Of a stretch of 64,000 nt of DNA, positions 1-9,156 are shown piece after piece (within the stretch, counting starts at the first letter, position 1; the number at the start of each line of letters is the position of its first letter). A program made the translations under genes and the position numbers. The notes beneath the pieces were generated by a model, which was given only the letters and a program-made list of their open reading frames with translations, made no database searches and was not told the origin of the DNA. Source of the stretch: Jeotgalibaca sp. MA1X17-3 (GTDB lineage Bacteria > Bacillota > Bacilli > Lactobacillales > Aerococcaceae); NCBI RefSeq assembly GCF_021513155.1, contig NZ_CP090983.1:930001-994000 (forward strand), in the 5' to 3' direction.

Positions 1-651
1 AAAATTGAAATTCAAAAAATATCAGAACAAGCTTTAAAAGCTCATGAAAAAGAAGATTATGCAAAAGCTGAAAAGCTTTTTTTAGAAGCTCTTTACCTGC
101 TAGATGATAAGGCAAATCCACTCTATCAGAGATTAGTCTATGGTTTAGGAATCAATTACGCCTTACAAGAAAATTATGAAGGTGCAAAAAGCTGCTTTCA
201 AGAAGGCCGATTTAATGCTATAAAAGCACAAAATATGGAATTCGAGTTACAGATGATTCACGAATTGATTGTGGTTTGTAGAAAAGCTGAAGAATATCAA
301 ACAGCCGAATTACTTGTTGAAGAAGAAATTCTGTATCGAAAAACCCATACTCCTGATGATTTGATTGGTCTTGTAACTGCTTATTATGAAGGAGCTATGA
401 CCTTTCTTTCTTCGCTTCATTTTAAAAGAAGTAACCTCTATTTAAAAGAAGCGTTAGTTCAAGCAAAAAATATTCCCGATGATCGTTATACTGCTTGGAT
501 TTATATGGGAATGGGTGACTTGTATTTTGCACAGAATGAGAATGATTTAGCTAAAAAAGCATATCAAAAAAGTCTAGCTATTTATGAAAAATATGAAAAC
601 AAAAAGATATCTAATATATTATGTTTACGTTTACGTCAAACAGAGCTATAA
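1..651 (+). CDS. TPR-repeat protein, C-terminal part (5' end outside window)
   Basis: The frame is open from base 1 to the TAA at 649-651 (216 residues visible), so the gene starts before the window. The sequence is mostly amphipathic helices with tetratricopeptide spacing, for example the blocks around AEKLFLEALYLL, YEGAKSCFQEGRF and DLAKKAYQKSLAIYE. Such solenoids are peptide-binding modules; in Firmicutes they often form the C-terminal half of Rgg/PlcR-type or HTH-TPR regulators, but no HTH is visible because the N-terminus is missing. An ATG at 235 gives a shorter open frame, but it has no ribosome binding site and lies inside the repeat region, so it is not the start. Role unknown. Confidence 0.8.
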   Translation, partial: KIEIQKISEQALKAHEKEDYAKAEKLFLEALYLLDDKANPLYQRLVYGLGINYALQENYEGAKSCFQEGRFNAIKAQNMEFELQMIHELIVVCRKAEEYQTAELLVEEEILYRKTHTPDDLIGLVTAYYEGAMTFLSSLHFKRSNLYLKEALVQAKNIPDDRYTAWIYMGMGDLYFAQNENDLAKKAYQKSLAIYEKYENKKISNILCLRLRQTEL

Positions 652-842
652 AATATCCGTACATTTTAGTTTTGATAATCCAAGTCTAGTAGACACGAAT
701 GTATGCAATGAACACAATTGTATTTTATATTTCTGTTTATTCTTATAGATGATTATGCTATTATTAAAGATGTTAAACATTTATTGGGATAATGCCGATA
801 ATAAATATATAGAATATTATTTTGATAAGAGGAGTTTTTTTG

Positions 843-1967
843 ATGGCATTGAATGAAAAGGAATCAAAAGTGTTCGCTTATATTAAAGAGGATCCTTTTA
901 TTTCACAGCAAGCGTTGGCAGATAAAATAGGACTCTCACGTCCAGCCGTCGCCAATATTATTTCTGGATTAGTTAAAAGAGGGTACTTATTAGGTAAAGC
1001 GTATGTTGTCAATGAGACTCGACCAATTATTTGTATTGGAGCAGCAGCTATCGATCGCCGTTACTTCATCGAAAATGAGTTAATTACTGGGGAATCTAAC
1101 AAGGTTACTTCTCAAACATCTTGCGGTGGAGTTGCTTTAAGTGTTGCTGAGAACCTGGGACGTTTACAAGAAGATGTTGTCTTAATGTCTTTAGTAGGTG
1201 AAGATGAAGAAGCGAAAACAATAAAAGATCAAATGCGTCCTTTCATGAAGTTAAACGAGGTGGAGCAAATAAATGCGTTCCCAACAGGAACGTATATGGA
1301 AGTCTTGGATAATAAAGCTGAAATGGTTATTGGTTTAGCGGAGATGGATATTTATGATCGAATGACTCCAAATTGGCTAATGAAACGTTCTATGCTTTTA
1401 AAACAAGCGCAAGCAATTATGGTGGATACAAATACTCCAAGGGAAACCACTGAAATGGTTTTAGAAATTGCTGCTAAAAATAAAATTCCTGTAATTATGG
1501 TTACTGTTTCTGCGTTAAAGGCACATAATATTCCATCTAACTTAAAAGGAGTAAAAATGTTTGTCACTACTCAAGCTGAGGCAGAAATGTTTTTTGATAT
1601 GAAAATAGAGAATGATGAAGATTTGAAAAAGGTATTAAATAGGTATCTAGACATGGGCACAGAACATGTGATTATTACTTATAAAAGTAAATGTATCCAG
1701 TATGCTAGTCATAAACACGGTACGCTAAGATTTGATTTGCGTTATACAGATTCAGATTCTTATGTTTGGGGAACGAATGAGGCTTTAGCTGCCGGATTAA
1801 TATATAGGTATATGATGACGAAAAATGTTATTGATGTCCTTATGACTGGGATCGTTAATGCTGCTCAAACAACGCACTCTATCCATAAAGTTCGTCATGA
1901 TCTTTCTCAGGCAACTTTAGAAAAGGATATAAAAGCATTTGGAGAATCAGACTTTGAAAAGATATAA
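843..1967 (+). CDS. Winged-helix / PfkB-like fusion protein with degraded kinase motif
   Basis: 374 residues. Start chosen at ATG 843, eight bases after AAGAGGAG; a TTG 21 bases upstream is in frame but has no ribosome binding site. Residues 1-55 form a winged helix-turn-helix (QQALADKIGLSRPAVANIIS). Residues from about 60 on are a ribokinase/PfkB fold, resembling the HTH-linked sugar or pseudouridine kinases such as YeiI. The kinase anion hole and catalytic base, normally GAGD, read GTNE here (in WGTNEALAAGL), and the N-terminal GG-x-x-x-N-x-A motif reads GGVALSVA. Phosphotransfer is therefore doubtful, and a sugar-sensing transcription regulator is the likelier role (inference). It is monocistronic, with a terminator directly after it. 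Confidence 0.8.
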   Translation: MALNEKESKVFAYIKEDPFISQQALADKIGLSRPAVANIISGLVKRGYLLGKAYVVNETRPIICIGAAAIDRRYFIENELITGESNKVTSQTSCGGVALSVAENLGRLQEDVVLMSLVGEDEEAKTIKDQMRPFMKLNEVEQINAFPTGTYMEVLDNKAEMVIGLAEMDIYDRMTPNWLMKRSMLLKQAQAIMVDTNTPRETTEMVLEIAAKNKIPVIMVTVSALKAHNIPSNLKGVKMFVTTQAEAEMFFDMKIENDEDLKKVLNRYLDMGTEHVIITYKSKCIQYASHKHGTLRFDLRYTDSDSYVWGTNEALAAGLIYRYMMTKNVIDVLMTGIVNAAQTTHSIHKVRHDLSQATLEKDIKAFGESDFEKI

Positions 1968-1971
1968 GAAG

Positions 1972-2000
1972 AAAGGAGTGCATATGCATTCCTTTTTTTT
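1972..2000 (+). terminator. Rho-independent terminator after the HTH-PfkB gene
   Basis: Near-perfect inverted repeat (AAAGGAGTGCA paired with TGCATTCCTTT, one G-U pair) followed by a run of T. It starts four bases after the stop codon. Confidence 0.7.
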
Positions 2001-2070
2001 CGCTTTTTTTTGTGAAGTGCTGTAAAATGAAGGAAAGGTAACGCTTTCAAAAAGTGAGGAGGAAATAAAA

Positions 2071-2481
2071 ATGTTAGGGAAATATAATCGAATTATGGTT
2101 CCGGTAGATGGTTCATTACCTTCTATTGATGCTTTTAAGAAAGCAGTTCATATTTCAAAAAGAAACCAAGCAGAAATATATGTAGTGACAATACTTGAAA
2201 AAACTCGAGATGAAGAAGAAGCCGCTTATCAACAAAGAAGTAAGGAAGAATTGCACCATGCTCTAGAAAATTATGCGGAGAAAGAGAATGTGAGTGTTTC
2301 AAAGAATATACGTACTGGAAATGCAAAACAGTTAATAGCGGAAGGATTGGTTAAGGAATGGAATATAGATTTGATCGTTATCGGAGCTACTGGAAAAGGT
2401 AGGATTGCTAAAATGGTGTTAGGTTCGGTAACCAATCATGTAACAAGATATGCTATGTGTGATGTTCTCATTGTAAAATAG
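2071..2481 (+). CDS. Universal stress protein, UspA family
   Basis: 136 residues, a usual length for a single Usp domain, preceded by GAGGAGG. The N-terminus YNRIMVPVDGS is the first strand with its conserved Asp, and residues about 105-119 carry the ATP-binding signature G-x2-G-x9-G-S (GATGKGRIAKMVLGS). It is therefore predicted to be an ATP-binding Usp rather than the non-binding subclass. These proteins are induced by starvation or stress and act as cytoplasmic dimers; the exact target is unknown. Monocistronic, ending at a terminator shared with sbcC on the other strand. Confidence 0.93.
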   Translation: MLGKYNRIMVPVDGSLPSIDAFKKAVHISKRNQAEIYVVTILEKTRDEEEAAYQQRSKEELHHALENYAEKENVSVSKNIRTGNAKQLIAEGLVKEWNIDLIVIGATGKGRIAKMVLGSVTNHVTRYAMCDVLIVK

Positions 2482-2491
2482 GGTAAGAAAT

Positions 2492-2526
2492 AAGACCTCG
2501 ACTGAATAGTTGAGGTCTTGTTTTTT
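2492..2526. terminator. Bidirectional terminator between usp and sbcC
   Basis: 12-bp stem (AAGACCTCGACT with AGTTGAGGTCTT, one G-U pair) and loop GAAT, with T6 after it on the + strand. It serves the converging usp and sbcDC units. Confidence 0.8.
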
Positions 2527-5500
2527 ATACAGTTATTCTTGCATGACTTCCTTCAGAAGTATGAGTGACTTCAATATGAGCTGGAATACGTGTCTTTAAT
2601 TCATCTACGTGTGAAATAACTCCTACAATCCTTCCACGGGCATTTAATTCTGCTAGCGTTTGAATCGCATGGTCTAATGATTCCGAATCTAAGGTTCCGA
2701 AACCTTCATCTATGAAAAGTGTATCGATTTGGATGCCGCCACTCTGACTTTGCATCACATCACTTAATCCCAGCGCTAAAGCTAAGGATGCTTTGAAACT
2801 TTCACCACCAGACAAAGTTTTAACGGAACGTGTCTGGCCTGTGTAATGATCAAAAACATCCAATTCTAAGCCTTTAGCACCTATCCCTTTTCCTTTCTCT
2901 TCTGTACGTAATAATAAGTAACGATCAGCTGTCATTTGTTGCAGTCGAATATTAGCTGCTTTTACAATTTCCTCATAATAGATAGCTAGCACATATCGTT
3001 CAAATGACATTCTTCCCGTTTCTTTTGAAGTTCCATTTGCAATTTCAGATAAACGTTGAACACGTTGATATTTTTCTAAAACTCCGTGCATTTTTTTATA
3101 GATTTTTTTAATTGAGGTTTGACCTTTTACAATGGTCTGTAACAAACTGCGAATCATACTTATTTGTATTTCGATTGAATCTTTTTCTTCTTGAACCTGT
3201 CTACGTTCTAGCTCTAGATGATCTAAGGTCATATCGTTCCCATAACTATCTATGAGTTGTTTTTGAGTGTTTAAATTTTGAGTATTTATTTTTACCGAGT
3301 CTTGAAACTCTATCAGATCTTTTTCTTTTTGTTGGGCTGCTTGATTGGATAGTAGTTCTTCTTCAAAATTCTCCTTGAAACCAGCTTGATCTAGTTTATT
3401 CTGATACTCTATATGAAATTGTTCCACTCGTTGATCGGTAGTTTCTACCTGCTTTTCTAAAGAAGATATGGTTGATATTTGTCCAGCTAACTTTTTTTCT
3501 AATTCAGTTATTTTATTTCTCATTTCGGGATATTCTTTTTCGATGTGAGTGATTTTATTGTTCCACTCAGTGAGTTCTTTTTTAACTACCTCTAAATCTA
3601 GATTGGAAATTTCTGGTAATAAATTCTTTTTATTTGATTCTAAAACTTCTATACGATTATTTTGATGAAGAATATTTGTGTGAAGTTCTTTATTTTTTAG
3701 CTCCGCATCTCGTTCTTCTTGTGCAGTAGTTGTTATTTTTGATTGTACTTTATCAAAATGAACGATCATTTCTTGAAGAGACTGAAGTTCTTTTTCTAAA
3801 GCTTGTAGTTTTTCACTTTCTTGATCCATTCTTTTTGAAAGTTTCATTTTTTCTGAGTGAAGAGATTCAATAGTAAATCCTAATGAGTTTTCAAAGGTAG
3901 TAATTTGTTTTTTTAAGCTAGCTACGACTGCAGAATTCTTAGAATAGATGTGAGAAGCAGTTTCGCGACTTCTTTCCATCTCTTCGAGTTGTTCGTCGGA
4001 AGGAGTCTCTAATATAGGTTGAGCCAAGGAAGGGTGCTCATAGGAACCACAAACTGGACAAGGATGATCCACTTCCAAATCAGCAGCGAGAATCCCCGCT
4101 AAATTGTTATTGTAAAGCTTACGTTGTTCGGTAAGAAGATTTGTTTTTTCTTCATAATTAATTTGGCTATTTTTCATTTCTTTTATGGCATTATGCAAAT
4201 CTTCGATAAGTGATTCTAACGTTTGTATATCCTTTTCTTTGTTTTGTACATTCTTTATTTGTTCTTGAATCAACTGTTTACCTTCATTTTTTTCCCATAA
4301 ACTTTCTTGTGCGATACGAATTTCTAGAGATTGTGCGTTCCATTTCTCTTTGTTTTTTTTCAATTCAACTAGTTGTACCTCTATAGATTCTATGGTTTTT
4401 TTTGTATCCGTTTTTTGTTTTTCTAAGTTTAATTTTTCTTCTTCCATTTGTTCTAATTGAAGAATTTTTTCATTTTGCTTCTTTAATTCTTCTTTTTCTT
4501 TGCGCCATTGAGGAAGTTTTTTATACTCTTCTTCTATATTAAAAAATTGATCTGTTAAATCTTGAATCAATGTACCTGTTTTTTTCTTTTCTTCTTGCTC
4601 TATTATAAATTGGTTTTGGATTTGATTGTTTTCTAATTCGGCAGCTTGCCACTGTTTTTTAGCTTCTAAACAAATCTTTCCCTGTTGATAGTCAAAAAGT
4701 TCTGTTTCTATTCGCTGGTAGTCTTCTGTAACAGCTAATAATTTTTTGTTTTCAAGAAGAAGGATCTCGTATTTTTCCCATTCGGTAACTTGTCCTTGCA
4801 AAATTAATAAATGGTGATCATTTTTTTTCAAGGAATCTAAAAATGAAGCTTCCTTTTTAGAATAGTTTGTCGCTAATTTATCTAGGCGATCTAGTACACT
4901 TTCTGTATCTTGGAGTTTCATCGCATTTATTAGTTGTTCATCATCAATATCGATTAGATACTCATAAGCAGCACGCAGAGAAATTTCGGCATGTTCTGCA
5001 TCTTTTTTTAATTGTGAGGCTTGCTTTTTTAAAATTTCCTGGAAAGAGAGAATGAGCTCGGTACGGAAAATGTCCCGAAAAATCTCTTCTTTATTTTTAC
5101 TATCTGACTCAAGAAGTTTTTTAAATTCACCTTGAGGGAGCATAACAATTTGTTTGAATTGATTATAAGATAAAGAAAGTAATGTCGTAATTTCTTCATT
5201 AGCGTCTTTTATCTTCGTAGTGACCGTGTCACCGTTATAAAAAGCAACGGTTGATTCATAATTTTTTACAGTACCTTTCCTTTTTCCAGGTCCCGTTTGT
5301 TTCGGGGAACGAATAATTTTGTATTCTTCACCTTTTAGTTCAAATTCAAAAGTTACTTCGCAAAGATCTTGATCGGAGGCAAATTGAGATTTAAAAGTAT
5401 CCTTACTTCGACTCTCACCGCTAGCATCATCATATAAAGCATAAGCAATTGCATCAAAAATAGTAGTTTTTCCTGAGCCAGTAGGACCACATACTAAAAA

Positions 5501-5590
5501 AAGATTTTGATTTTTTAAATCTTTAAAATCAAGTACCGTTTTTTCTTTGTAAGGTCCGAAGGCAGTTAACTCTAATCGAAGAGGTCTCAT
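2525..5590 (-). CDS. sbcC: Exonuclease SbcC, ATPase subunit of the SbcCD nuclease
   Basis: 1021 residues, the usual SbcC length. Walker A (GPTGSGKTT) lies at residues about 35-43. Two very long coiled-coil arms flank a zinc hook CPVC at about residue 509. The C-terminal ATPase half has the ABC signature (TLSGGESFKASLALALGL) and Walker B (TLFIDEGFGTLD). With SbcD it forms the Rad50/Mre11-like complex that cleaves hairpins and processes blocked double-strand ends. Its ATG overlaps the sbcD stop by four bases, so the two are translationally coupled. Confidence 0.97.
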   Translation of the reverse strand: MRPLRLELTAFGPYKEKTVLDFKDLKNQNLFLVCGPTGSGKTTIFDAIAYALYDDASGESRSKDTFKSQFASDQDLCEVTFEFELKGEEYKIIRSPKQTGPGKRKGTVKNYESTVAFYNGDTVTTKIKDANEEITTLLSLSYNQFKQIVMLPQGEFKKLLESDSKNKEEIFRDIFRTELILSFQEILKKQASQLKKDAEHAEISLRAAYEYLIDIDDEQLINAMKLQDTESVLDRLDKLATNYSKKEASFLDSLKKNDHHLLILQGQVTEWEKYEILLLENKKLLAVTEDYQRIETELFDYQQGKICLEAKKQWQAAELENNQIQNQFIIEQEEKKKTGTLIQDLTDQFFNIEEEYKKLPQWRKEKEELKKQNEKILQLEQMEEEKLNLEKQKTDTKKTIESIEVQLVELKKNKEKWNAQSLEIRIAQESLWEKNEGKQLIQEQIKNVQNKEKDIQTLESLIEDLHNAIKEMKNSQINYEEKTNLLTEQRKLYNNNLAGILAADLEVDHPCPVCGSYEHPSLAQPILETPSDEQLEEMERSRETASHIYSKNSAVVASLKKQITTFENSLGFTIESLHSEKMKLSKRMDQESEKLQALEKELQSLQEMIVHFDKVQSKITTTAQEERDAELKNKELHTNILHQNNRIEVLESNKKNLLPEISNLDLEVVKKELTEWNNKITHIEKEYPEMRNKITELEKKLAGQISTISSLEKQVETTDQRVEQFHIEYQNKLDQAGFKENFEEELLSNQAAQQKEKDLIEFQDSVKINTQNLNTQKQLIDSYGNDMTLDHLELERRQVQEEKDSIEIQISMIRSLLQTIVKGQTSIKKIYKKMHGVLEKYQRVQRLSEIANGTSKETGRMSFERYVLAIYYEEIVKAANIRLQQMTADRYLLLRTEEKGKGIGAKGLELDVFDHYTGQTRSVKTLSGGESFKASLALALGLSDVMQSQSGGIQIDTLFIDEGFGTLDSESLDHAIQTLAELNARGRIVGVISHVDELKTRIPAHIEVTHTSEGSHARITV

Positions 5591-6720
5591 TTTGAATTCC
5601 TTTCTGCAGCTGAAAATGCATCATAAATAATAGTATCGTCTTGCTCGTCTAGAAGAGAATTTGTATGTTCGGAGTAAAACTCTTTGAATAGATCAGGTAA
5701 AGAGTATTTTTTAAGGTCTGCTTGAGTATGGGTTAGACTAGTAAATTGTTTTTCTAGATGATTGACATATTCCAGGCCCATTGCGTTTGGATAACGATGG
5801 CGTAATCGATTCATGGAATCCATGATGATTCCTGAATCCTCTAACTCAAAGAATAAATAATCATTTGAGGTACCTTTCATCAAGTCATCAAAGGCACCTC
5901 GAAGAGTACGCATATCACGTTTGGGCTGAATATAAAGAGGTGTGATTTCTAAATGATTCTTATCAATATCGACAAGAGTCACTTGTTTTTTATGTCGGCA
6001 TTCTGATTTAGAATATTTTAAAATAGAACCACTATAGCGAATCGATTCCTTTTTCACCTTTTGAGGTTTATGTAAATGTCCTAACGCTACATAGTCAAAG
6101 TCTTCGAATACCTCCACTGGAATATATTCTGCAGTACCAATGCTTAAGGGACGCTCTGAATCAGAGGCTTCAACTGAATCCGCAGTTCCACTAATCACAT
6201 AACTATGACCAATTAAAATGTTACATTCATCCGGATTCATATCTTTTTTAATGGAGGCGACTTGATATCGGGCGACATCCTCCATCGTACGAATGTCTGG
6301 ATTTTGGTAGACTTCACGAATATATATGGGGTCGCCAAAAGGGACTAAGTAGAAGTTTGTCTGTTCAATTTGAACTTTTCTAATGGTTGGTTTAATGGTA
6401 CCTTCCATGTATAATTGATTTTCTGTAAATAAACGAGAACCAAATTCCAAGCGCTCATTACTATCATGATTCCCAGCAATGGCTAATACTGGAACTTTCA
6501 ATTCGGTTATCATTCGAGTCAGAATTTCATCCGCCAGTGAGACAGCTTCTTTTGGAGGTAATGAACGATCGTATAGGTCTCCTGCCATGATAATGACGTC
6601 AACATTCATTTCTTTGATAGTATCAATTAATTGGTGAAGGTAATAACGTTGATCCTCAATCATTGAGAATTCATTGACTATTTTACCTAAATGCCAGTCA
6701 GCTGTATGTAAAATACGCAA
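5587..6720 (-). CDS. sbcD: Exonuclease SbcD, nuclease subunit of SbcCD
   Basis: 377 residues, Mre11-like calcineurin-fold phosphoesterase. The metal-binding motifs are intact and in order: DWHLG at residues 8-12, GDLYDR at about 47-52, GNHDS at 83-87, GHSYV and GHLHKPQ in the middle. It is the first gene of the sbcDC operon and overlaps sbcC by four bases. The ribosome binding site is GGAGCG on the minus strand. The 250-base divergent region to the thioesterase gene should hold both promoters; I see no clear regulator site there. Confidence 0.97.
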   Translation of the reverse strand: MRILHTADWHLGKIVNEFSMIEDQRYYLHQLIDTIKEMNVDVIIMAGDLYDRSLPPKEAVSLADEILTRMITELKVPVLAIAGNHDSNERLEFGSRLFTENQLYMEGTIKPTIRKVQIEQTNFYLVPFGDPIYIREVYQNPDIRTMEDVARYQVASIKKDMNPDECNILIGHSYVISGTADSVEASDSERPLSIGTAEYIPVEVFEDFDYVALGHLHKPQKVKKESIRYSGSILKYSKSECRHKKQVTLVDIDKNHLEITPLYIQPKRDMRTLRGAFDDLMKGTSNDYLFFELEDSGIIMDSMNRLRHRYPNAMGLEYVNHLEKQFTSLTHTQADLKKYSLPDLFKEFYSEHTNSLLDEQDDTIIYDAFSAAERNSK

Positions 6721-6970
6721 AAAAATCGCTCCTTTATGATAAGATAATACAATGTTTAAAATGAATCCCTAGATATGAAACATAAGTATTTCTTTCTTTT
6801 AAGTATAACAAAGAGAATTTTTTAAAGTCATTTTATTTGAAAAACAAATAAAAAGATTATGGAAAACAAAAACATCTTTTCTGCTTTTCGATTCTCGTTA
6901 TGTAGAAGAGGTATTAAAAATATGGTAAAGTGTTTAAGAAGAGGAAAAAGAACAGGAGCGGATTAAGAAA

Positions 6971-7729
6971 ATGAGTGGATTAAAATATCGATTAAGTCAT
7001 CAAGTAAAAGGATATGAATGTGATTTTCAAGGAGAAATGACAGTACCATCACTGATTAACTTGATGATCCATGTCTCAGGTTTACAAAGTGATTCTATAG
7101 GAAATACCGAGGCCAGCATGTCTGAACAAGGATTAAGCTGGGTAATTGTTCAGTATAATATCGATATTCATCAAATTCCACGTAGGCGTGACCAAATTAC
7201 AATTGAAACAGAAGCAATGAGTTATAATCGATTCTTTACCTATCGCGCTTTTCGAGCTTACGATGAAAATGAACATTTACTAGTAGAAGTTCTCTCAACC
7301 TTTTCTGTAATGAACTTAGAAACTCGTAAACTAGTTCGTGTTCAAAAAGAAATGACAGAACCATATGAAGCTGATGAAATTCGCTCGATTATCCGCCAAC
7401 CTAAAGTCATACCAATAACAGAGGAGAATCCAAAAGAACAACTATTTACTGTACGCTATTTGGATATCGATTCCAATCAGCATGTTAATAATTCGAAGTA
7501 CTTTGATTGGCTTATTAATACCGTTGATTTTAATTTTTTGATTTCTCATCAAATAAAAAGAATTCAAATTAAATATGAAAAAGAAGTTGGATTTGGAAAT
7601 ATGATTACAAGTAAAATGAGTACATCTTCTGAAATTGCAGAAGATGGGACTCGTATGACGGCTCACCAAATCTGGAATGAGAGTACAATTGCTTGTGTAG
7701 CTAACATTTTTTGGAAATCAAGAAATTGA
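6971..7729 (+). CDS. Acyl-ACP thioesterase (FatA/FatB-like, double hotdog)
   Basis: 252 residues, the usual length of bacterial acyl-ACP thioesterases. Two hotdog domains are expected. The second carries the active-site motif around residues 162-174 (RYLDIDSNQHVNN), with the family's Asp, Asn and His at about D165, N169 and H171. It hydrolyses acyl-ACP to free fatty acid, adjusting fatty acid release from type II synthesis in the cytoplasm. It has its own short unit; the next gene is separated by a riboswitch. The start follows AGGAGCGG. Confidence 0.9.
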   Translation: MSGLKYRLSHQVKGYECDFQGEMTVPSLINLMIHVSGLQSDSIGNTEASMSEQGLSWVIVQYNIDIHQIPRRRDQITIETEAMSYNRFFTYRAFRAYDENEHLLVEVLSTFSVMNLETRKLVRVQKEMTEPYEADEIRSIIRQPKVIPITEENPKEQLFTVRYLDIDSNQHVNNSKYFDWLINTVDFNFLISHQIKRIQIKYEKEVGFGNMITSKMSTSSEIAEDGTRMTAHQIWNESTIACVANIFWKSRN

Positions 7730-7780
7730 CAGAAAGGTGAAAATAGATTATACTCTATTTAAATTGAATCGAAACAAGTT

Positions 7781-7843
7781 GGGAATGAATGTCTCCCTAA
7801 GTTGGAAAACTTGAACCGCTTGATAAAAGCTGATGACTTCTGC
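7781..7843 (+). promoter_or_regulatory. Fluoride riboswitch (crcB motif) aptamer
   Basis: The leader of the antiporter gene fits the crcB/fluoride aptamer. P1 is GGGA/TCCC at 7781-7784 and 7794-7797 with loop ATGAATGTC. Then comes a small extra hairpin (AAGTT-GGAA-AACTT), the conserved AACCGC with GCTT/AAGC stem, and the conserved 3' segment AGCTGATGACTTCTGC. Loop GAA-(T)-GTC pairs with GACTTC as the pseudoknot, with one bulged T. Known aptamers have an 8-nt loop in this position and this one has nine. The 3' aptamer strand is also the 5' arm of the following terminator, so fluoride binding would let transcription proceed. Confidence 0.82.
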
Positions 7844-7874
7844 ATGAGATAGGTGCAGAGTTGTCAGCTTTTTT
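7826..7874 (+). terminator. Regulated terminator of the fluoride riboswitch
   Basis: Long stem of AAGCTGATGACTTCTGCA with TGCAGAGTTGTCAGCTT (one bulge) followed by T6. Its 5' arm overlaps the riboswitch aptamer, giving mutually exclusive aptamer and terminator folds, and it lies 27 bases before the antiporter ATG. Confidence 0.82.
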
Positions 7875-7901
7875 GTATTCATATAAAAAAGGAGTGTTAA
7901 C

Positions 7902-9081
7902 ATGTTAACAAGTATTGCTTTTGTTTTAGTTTTTGGTTTACTTTTAGGGTATGTATTTCGAAAGATGAAAGTTCCTGGTTTGATTGGAATGATTTTAGCT
8001 GGGGTACTATTAGGACCGTATGTTTTTAATTTTCTTGATGATTCTATATTAGGATTGTCTCCAGATTTAAGACAGATTGCTTTGGTTATTATATTAACTA
8101 GAGCGGGACTTACCTTAGATATTCGTGATCTAAAAAGAGTAGGGCGATCAGCATTGATGATGAGTTTTGTTCCTGCTACAGTTGAAATAGTAGCTGTTAC
8201 TTTACTAGGACCGCTTTTGTTGGGAATGGATATCATTAGTTCTATGGTAATGGGAACGGTTTTGGCAGCTGTATCTCCTGCGGTTGTTGTACCGTTCATG
8301 TTAAAAATTATGAAAGAAGGGTACGGTAAAAAAACATTCCGTTCCCCAATTGATACTCTCTGGAGCATCCATTGATGATGTATTTGTAATTGTTGCCTTT
8401 ACTTCTTTCACAGCACTTTCTTTAAGCGGAAATATGAATGTTCTAAGTTTTATTGGTATTCCAATCTCTATTCTTTTAGGAATTCTTCTAGGAGTGCTAA
8501 CTGGTCTTTTACTACTTTCATTTTTTAAATATTTTCAAGTAATAAATCCGATTAAGGTCTTGTTATTTCTAAGTTTATCTTTTCTATTACTCGAAATAGA
8601 ACAACAATTAGCTGGAACGGTATCGATATCTGGATTGCTAGCAATTATGGCTATGGGAATTACTTTTAACCAAAAGAATTCAGAAGTAGCTACTCAACTT
8701 TCTAATAGTTTTGATCAACTTTGGATCCCAGCTGAAGTAATTTTATTTGTTTTAGTCGGAACCAGTTTAGATATTTCTTATACGCTACAAGCTGGTTTTG
8801 CAACGGTTGCTTTAGTTATTCTTGCTGTACTTGTTAGAATGTTTGGCGTTTTCTTGTCTACTGCAGGTACTATTTTAACAACAAAAGAAAAACTTTTTAC
8901 AATGGGTGCTTATACGCCCAAAGCAACGGTACAAGCTGCAATAGGTGGGGTTCCATTAGCAATGGGACTTCCATTTGGAAAGGAAATCCTGACGGTTTCT
9001 ATTGTTGCAATTTTAATTACTGCCCCGATTGGAGCTTTTTTCATCGAAAATAGTTATCGGAAATTACTAGAGAAAGACTAA
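7902..9081 (+). pseudogene. CPA2-family cation/proton antiporter (KefB/NapA type), single-base frameshift
   Basis: Two open frames (7902-8375 and about 8335-9081) make one antiporter of 392 residues when one A is removed from the A7 run at 8328-8334. The frame then reads GGT-AAA-AAA-CAT and continues HSVPQLILSGASIDDVFVI, the expected family sequence. The product would have about 12 membrane helices and the paired aspartates of NapA-type exchangers (ASIDD), with no TrkA-C domain. Under a fluoride riboswitch it probably exports fluoride or relieves the linked ion/pH stress (inference; antiporters are a known class of fluoride-riboswitch targets). The frameshift is probably a sequencing error; real inactivation or RNA-polymerase slippage on the A run is possible. 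RBS AAGGAG. Confidence 0.85.
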
Positions 9082-9114
9082 CACTCTAAACAATAAAAAT
9101 CTATTTAAATAAAA

Positions 9115-9148
9115 AATAAGCGTTGAGACAAAAGTCTCAACGCTTATT
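9115..9148. terminator. Bidirectional terminator between antiporter and ABC-F genes
   Basis: Perfect 15-bp stem (AATAAGCGTTGAGAC with GTCTCAACGCTTATT), loop AAAA, between converging genes. Confidence 0.85.
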
Positions 9149-9156
9149 AAATGTTT

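Noticed and set aside
235..651. Separate 138-residue gene
   Set aside because: The frame stays open to base 1 with TPR-like sequence upstream, so it is the tail of a longer gene.
7748..8368. 206-codon open frame on the minus strand over the antiporter
   Set aside because: It is a shadow of the plus-strand gene, has no ribosome binding site and no recognisable domains.
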